Positions 63,999 to 64,000 of a stretch of DNA of 64,000 bases are shown piece after piece (position 1 is the stretch's first letter; each line of letters starts with the position of its first letter). Made by a program: the position numbers and the translations under genes. The notes below the pieces were generated by a model, which saw only the letters and a program-made list of their open reading frames with translations, did not search any database and was not told the origin of the DNA. This DNA is from Rhyzopertha dominica (lineage: Eukaryota; Arthropoda; Insecta; Coleoptera; Bostrichidae): the NCBI GenBank assembly GCA_025024175.1, contig QCXZ01000064.1:21262286-21326285 (forward strand), read 5' to 3'.

Positions 63999-64000
63999 AA

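Overview
The window looks like repeat-rich intergenic DNA of an arthropod, most likely an insect. The evidence is AT-rich DNA, short introns with GT..AG ends, and a transposon mix typical of insect genomes: BEL/Pao, Ty3/gypsy with an env-like gene, PIF/Harbinger, piggyBac, Merlin, hAT, MULE, mariner, a DD37D Tc1/mariner relative, a Helentron, and a LINE. No intact single-copy host gene was recognised and the species cannot be named from this sequence. Nearly every transposon gene carries at least one frameshift, stop or truncation.

Layout, left part. 0.1-3.2 kb is a decayed BEL/Pao Gag-protease-RT start, joined to a DUF7869-like (DNCxGQ) fragment at 3.2-4.2 kb. 4.39-6.41 kb is a complete PIF/Harbinger element with perfect 24-bp ends and a TTA target duplication. 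Its transposase lies antisense inside the intron of its MADF gene. 7.08-9.06 kb is a ~290-bp satellite. 12.4-17.0 kb is a foldback structure built from a dispersed repeat (called R here), into which a spliced piggyBac (14472-16994) has jumped at TTAA. 18.6-20.1 kb is a Merlin (ISXO2-like) transposase cut off by a hAT fragment. 20.2-21.8 kb is an array of ~142-bp repeats in opposite orientations. 24.1-25.7 kb is the helicase plus endonuclease end of a Helentron.

Middle part. 25941-38120 is a direct tandem duplication of 6,090 bp (two units). The predicted proteins of the two units are identical, and the junction has 4-bp TCCA microhomology. Each unit holds an R repeat, a 2,010-bp hAT with an 8-bp target duplication, and an internally deleted gypsy-like provirus in which RT runs directly into the end of env. 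After it come a MULE pseudogene, a hAT tail, another R repeat, a gypsy-type gag split by a Harbinger-derived MITE, and a second MULE with a FLYWCH finger.

Right part. A mariner (48163-49481) is followed at 50.7-53.7 kb by the most gene-like locus: a RING-finger gene whose tail is a series of short exons (45-81 nt), all in phase 1 and including a duplicated pair. A DD37D transposon sits in one intron, and in-frame stops suggest a pseudogene of a larger family. Further right are a gypsy-type integrase/env/LTR remnant (53.9-56.9 kb), a LINE RT fragment, a second Merlin fragment, THAP-like and SAP-like exons, a second DUF7869-like remnant, two unidentified spliced exons, and a Cys/His-rich reading frame running off the right edge on the minus strand.

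The genes do not form a pathway. The window records nested and successive transposon insertions around one locus that resembles a rapidly evolving RING gene family.
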